DNA of 27,122 nt, from positions 1 to 27,122 of the IMG/VR virus record IMGVR_UViG_3300036851_000627. One strand, given 5' to 3'. Numbering within the stretch: the stretch's first letter is position 1; each line of letters starts with the position of its first letter. A program made the position numbers and the translations under genes. The notes under the pieces are model-generated. The model searched no databases. It had not been told where the DNA came from and was given only the letters and a program-made list of their open reading frames with translations. This stretch comes from a virus. Positions 27,072-27,122 of this stretch are shown here, piece by piece.

Positions 27072-27122
27072 CTATGCGGGATCAGCCACAACATCCCCCG
27101 TCTCGTGGTCGATCGTTTCCAC
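27072..27122 (-). CDS. C-terminal end of a minus-strand gene, truncated by window edge
   Basis: The last 16 codons read VETIDHETGDVVADPA followed by TAG at 27074-27072, a protein-like acidic C-terminus with high GC at third positions. The start lies beyond the window. The pentamer tract begins at once after this stop, so the tRNA-like array would be transcribed as its 3' tail unless a terminator intervenes. Too short to assign a function. Confidence 0.45.
   Translation of the reverse strand: METIDHETGDVVADPA

Overview
The window is a piece of a high-GC (about 70%) actinobacterial mobile element, most simply a siphophage-like actinophage or prophage. The evidence is a phage packaging and capsid-assembly set (small terminase candidate, large terminase, portal-MuF fusion, capsid maturation protease) within long runs of tiny, tightly overlapping genes. 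Adjacent genes mostly overlap by 1, 4 or 8 bases (ATGA, GTGA, TGATG), and GTG starts are common. No rRNA, canonical tRNA, integrase or transposase is visible.

Layout. (1) 3-4652, plus strand: the end of an FtsK/SpoIIIE-type DNA translocase followed by twelve small coupled genes, mostly unknown, several with zinc-ribbon cysteines or membrane segments, one an HNH domain joined to membrane segments. (2) 4755-8572, minus strand: a run of small genes ending at a strong 13-bp GC-rich inverted repeat; a second copy of the same 13-bp arms sits inside the run at 7059-7132. (3) 8736-9661, plus: small terminase candidate and a small partner. (4) 9670-10383, minus: two genes including a DUF6011/SWIM-type zinc protein. 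(5) 10384-10457: compact divergent control region with two apparently leaderless promoters sharing one palindrome. (6) 10458-15423, plus: an AlpA/excisionase-like HTH gene, then small genes (with apparent frame disruptions near 10.7 and 11.2 kb), ending in the large terminase. (7) 15420-15827, minus: HTH protein. (8) 15944-26225, plus: HTH and ribbon-helix-helix proteins, DUF1360-type membrane protein, portal-MuF, protease, holin-like membrane protein, methyltransferase, small accessory proteins and a GT-B glycosyltransferase. I recognise no major capsid or tail gene in the window.

The most striking part is the last 0.85 kb (26226-27071). It holds no convincing protein gene. Read on the minus strand, it is an array of six copies of a 58-61-nt tRNA-like module. 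Each has a canonical TTCGANN T-arm, exactly 7 nt from T-stem to a terminal CCA, a second tetraloop hairpin and a UGGG/CCCA closing pairing, but no anticodon arm. The modules are separated by tracts of pentanucleotides of consensus YNNGG, and most are joined by a GGCC-GCAA-GGCC hairpin. Stem sequences change between copies while pairing is kept, and the loops (UUCG, GCAA, CUCG) are stable RNA tetraloops only on the minus strand. This is strong internal evidence for a structured repetitive RNA, apparently the 3' untranslated extension of a minus-strand gene whose last codons lie at the window edge.

Functional reading: the window combines packaging and capsid-assembly genes with DNA-translocation, regulatory and possible host-modification genes. 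Most small genes cannot be assigned a function from sequence alone.
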